A stretch of DNA of 36,172 nucleotides. Origin: Thiorhodococcus minor (GTDB lineage Bacteria; Pseudomonadota; Gammaproteobacteria; Chromatiales; Chromatiaceae). The notes beneath the pieces were generated by a model. The model saw only the letters and a program-made list of their open reading frames with translations. It was not told where the DNA came from and did no database searches. The translations under genes were made by a program, and so were the position numbers. Shown here in pieces: positions 36,062-36,172 of the stretch (its first letter is position 1; every line of letters starts with the position of its first letter). The stretch is taken from positions 1-36,172 of the forward strand of contig NZ_JAAIJQ010000056.1 in NCBI RefSeq assembly GCF_010820565.1, read 5' to 3'.

Positions 36062-36172
36062 GATGCGTCCCACTTCCGGCGAGCCGGCGCCCGCTTGGCG
36101 GGGGCCCGGGAGTAGGGGCGCGGGGGGCCTAAGGGCGCCCGTGGAGGAGGAAAAAAAAAGAGAGCGCCCGGA
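36062..36172. other. Low-quality end of window, no gene
   Basis: G-runs, an imperfect GGCGCCCGC...GCGGGGGCC hairpin that would fit an rpsO terminator, and then a poly-A tract unlike the rest of the window. The last 60 bases look like assembly-end sequence with likely errors. Confidence 0.45.

Overview
The window is GC-rich chromosomal DNA. It reads like a gammaproteobacterium, most likely a Chromatiales-type (purple sulfur) organism. This is inferred from the protein types (full-length NifJ with a linked DHOD-like protein, TrhP, methylthioinosine phosphorylase, RimI, RF3) and from the gammaproteobacterial order rimP-nusA-infB-rbfA-truB-rpsO. No rRNA, tRNA, CRISPR array or insertion sequence was recognised.

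Positions 1-5013 are an accessory defence/toxin region, all on the minus strand. In transcription order it carries jetA (DUF2397), a Phd/YefM-VapC toxin-antitoxin pair, a stub of a type I restriction methylase gene (hsdM), jetB (DUF2398), and a second antitoxin/PIN-toxin pair. JetA and JetB are the kleisin-like and KITE-like subunits of the DUF2397/DUF2398/DUF2399/SMC-like form of the Wadjet plasmid-defence complex. The SMC motor (jetC) and nuclease (jetD) are not in the window where they would be expected. vapC, the hsdM stub and jetB are chained by ATGA stop/start overlaps. The VapC has Asn at a normally catalytic Asp.

Positions 5014-18540 hold a large hybrid histidine kinase, a small membrane protein, an M1-type metallopeptidase, a ChaN-PDZ protein translationally coupled to the tRNA hydroxylation protease-family protein TrhP, and an operon of pyruvate:ferredoxin oxidoreductase (nifJ) followed by a dihydroorotate-dehydrogenase-like gene. 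Between the kinase block and the peptidase lies a short GC-rich repeat of the kind that produces spurious ORFs.

Positions 19073-28072 are mostly housekeeping: rimI, prfC, a 79-aa conserved small protein, a strong intrinsic terminator, ftsH (minus), an orphan DppC-type permease, nagZ-hpt (overlapping), a hemerythrin-domain protein, and S-methyl-5'-thioinosine phosphorylase. A membrane-anchored Ala/Pro-rich protein with a GYAPG-repeat tail follows.

Positions 29036-36061 are the translation/transcription-factor operon rimP-nusA-infB-rbfA-truB, then rpsO. The rimP leader is striking: a good sigma-70 promoter with a dyad over its -35 box is followed by two intrinsic terminators before the rimP start codon. 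This architecture would let NusA control its own operon by attenuation. The last about 110 bases look like low-quality contig-end sequence.
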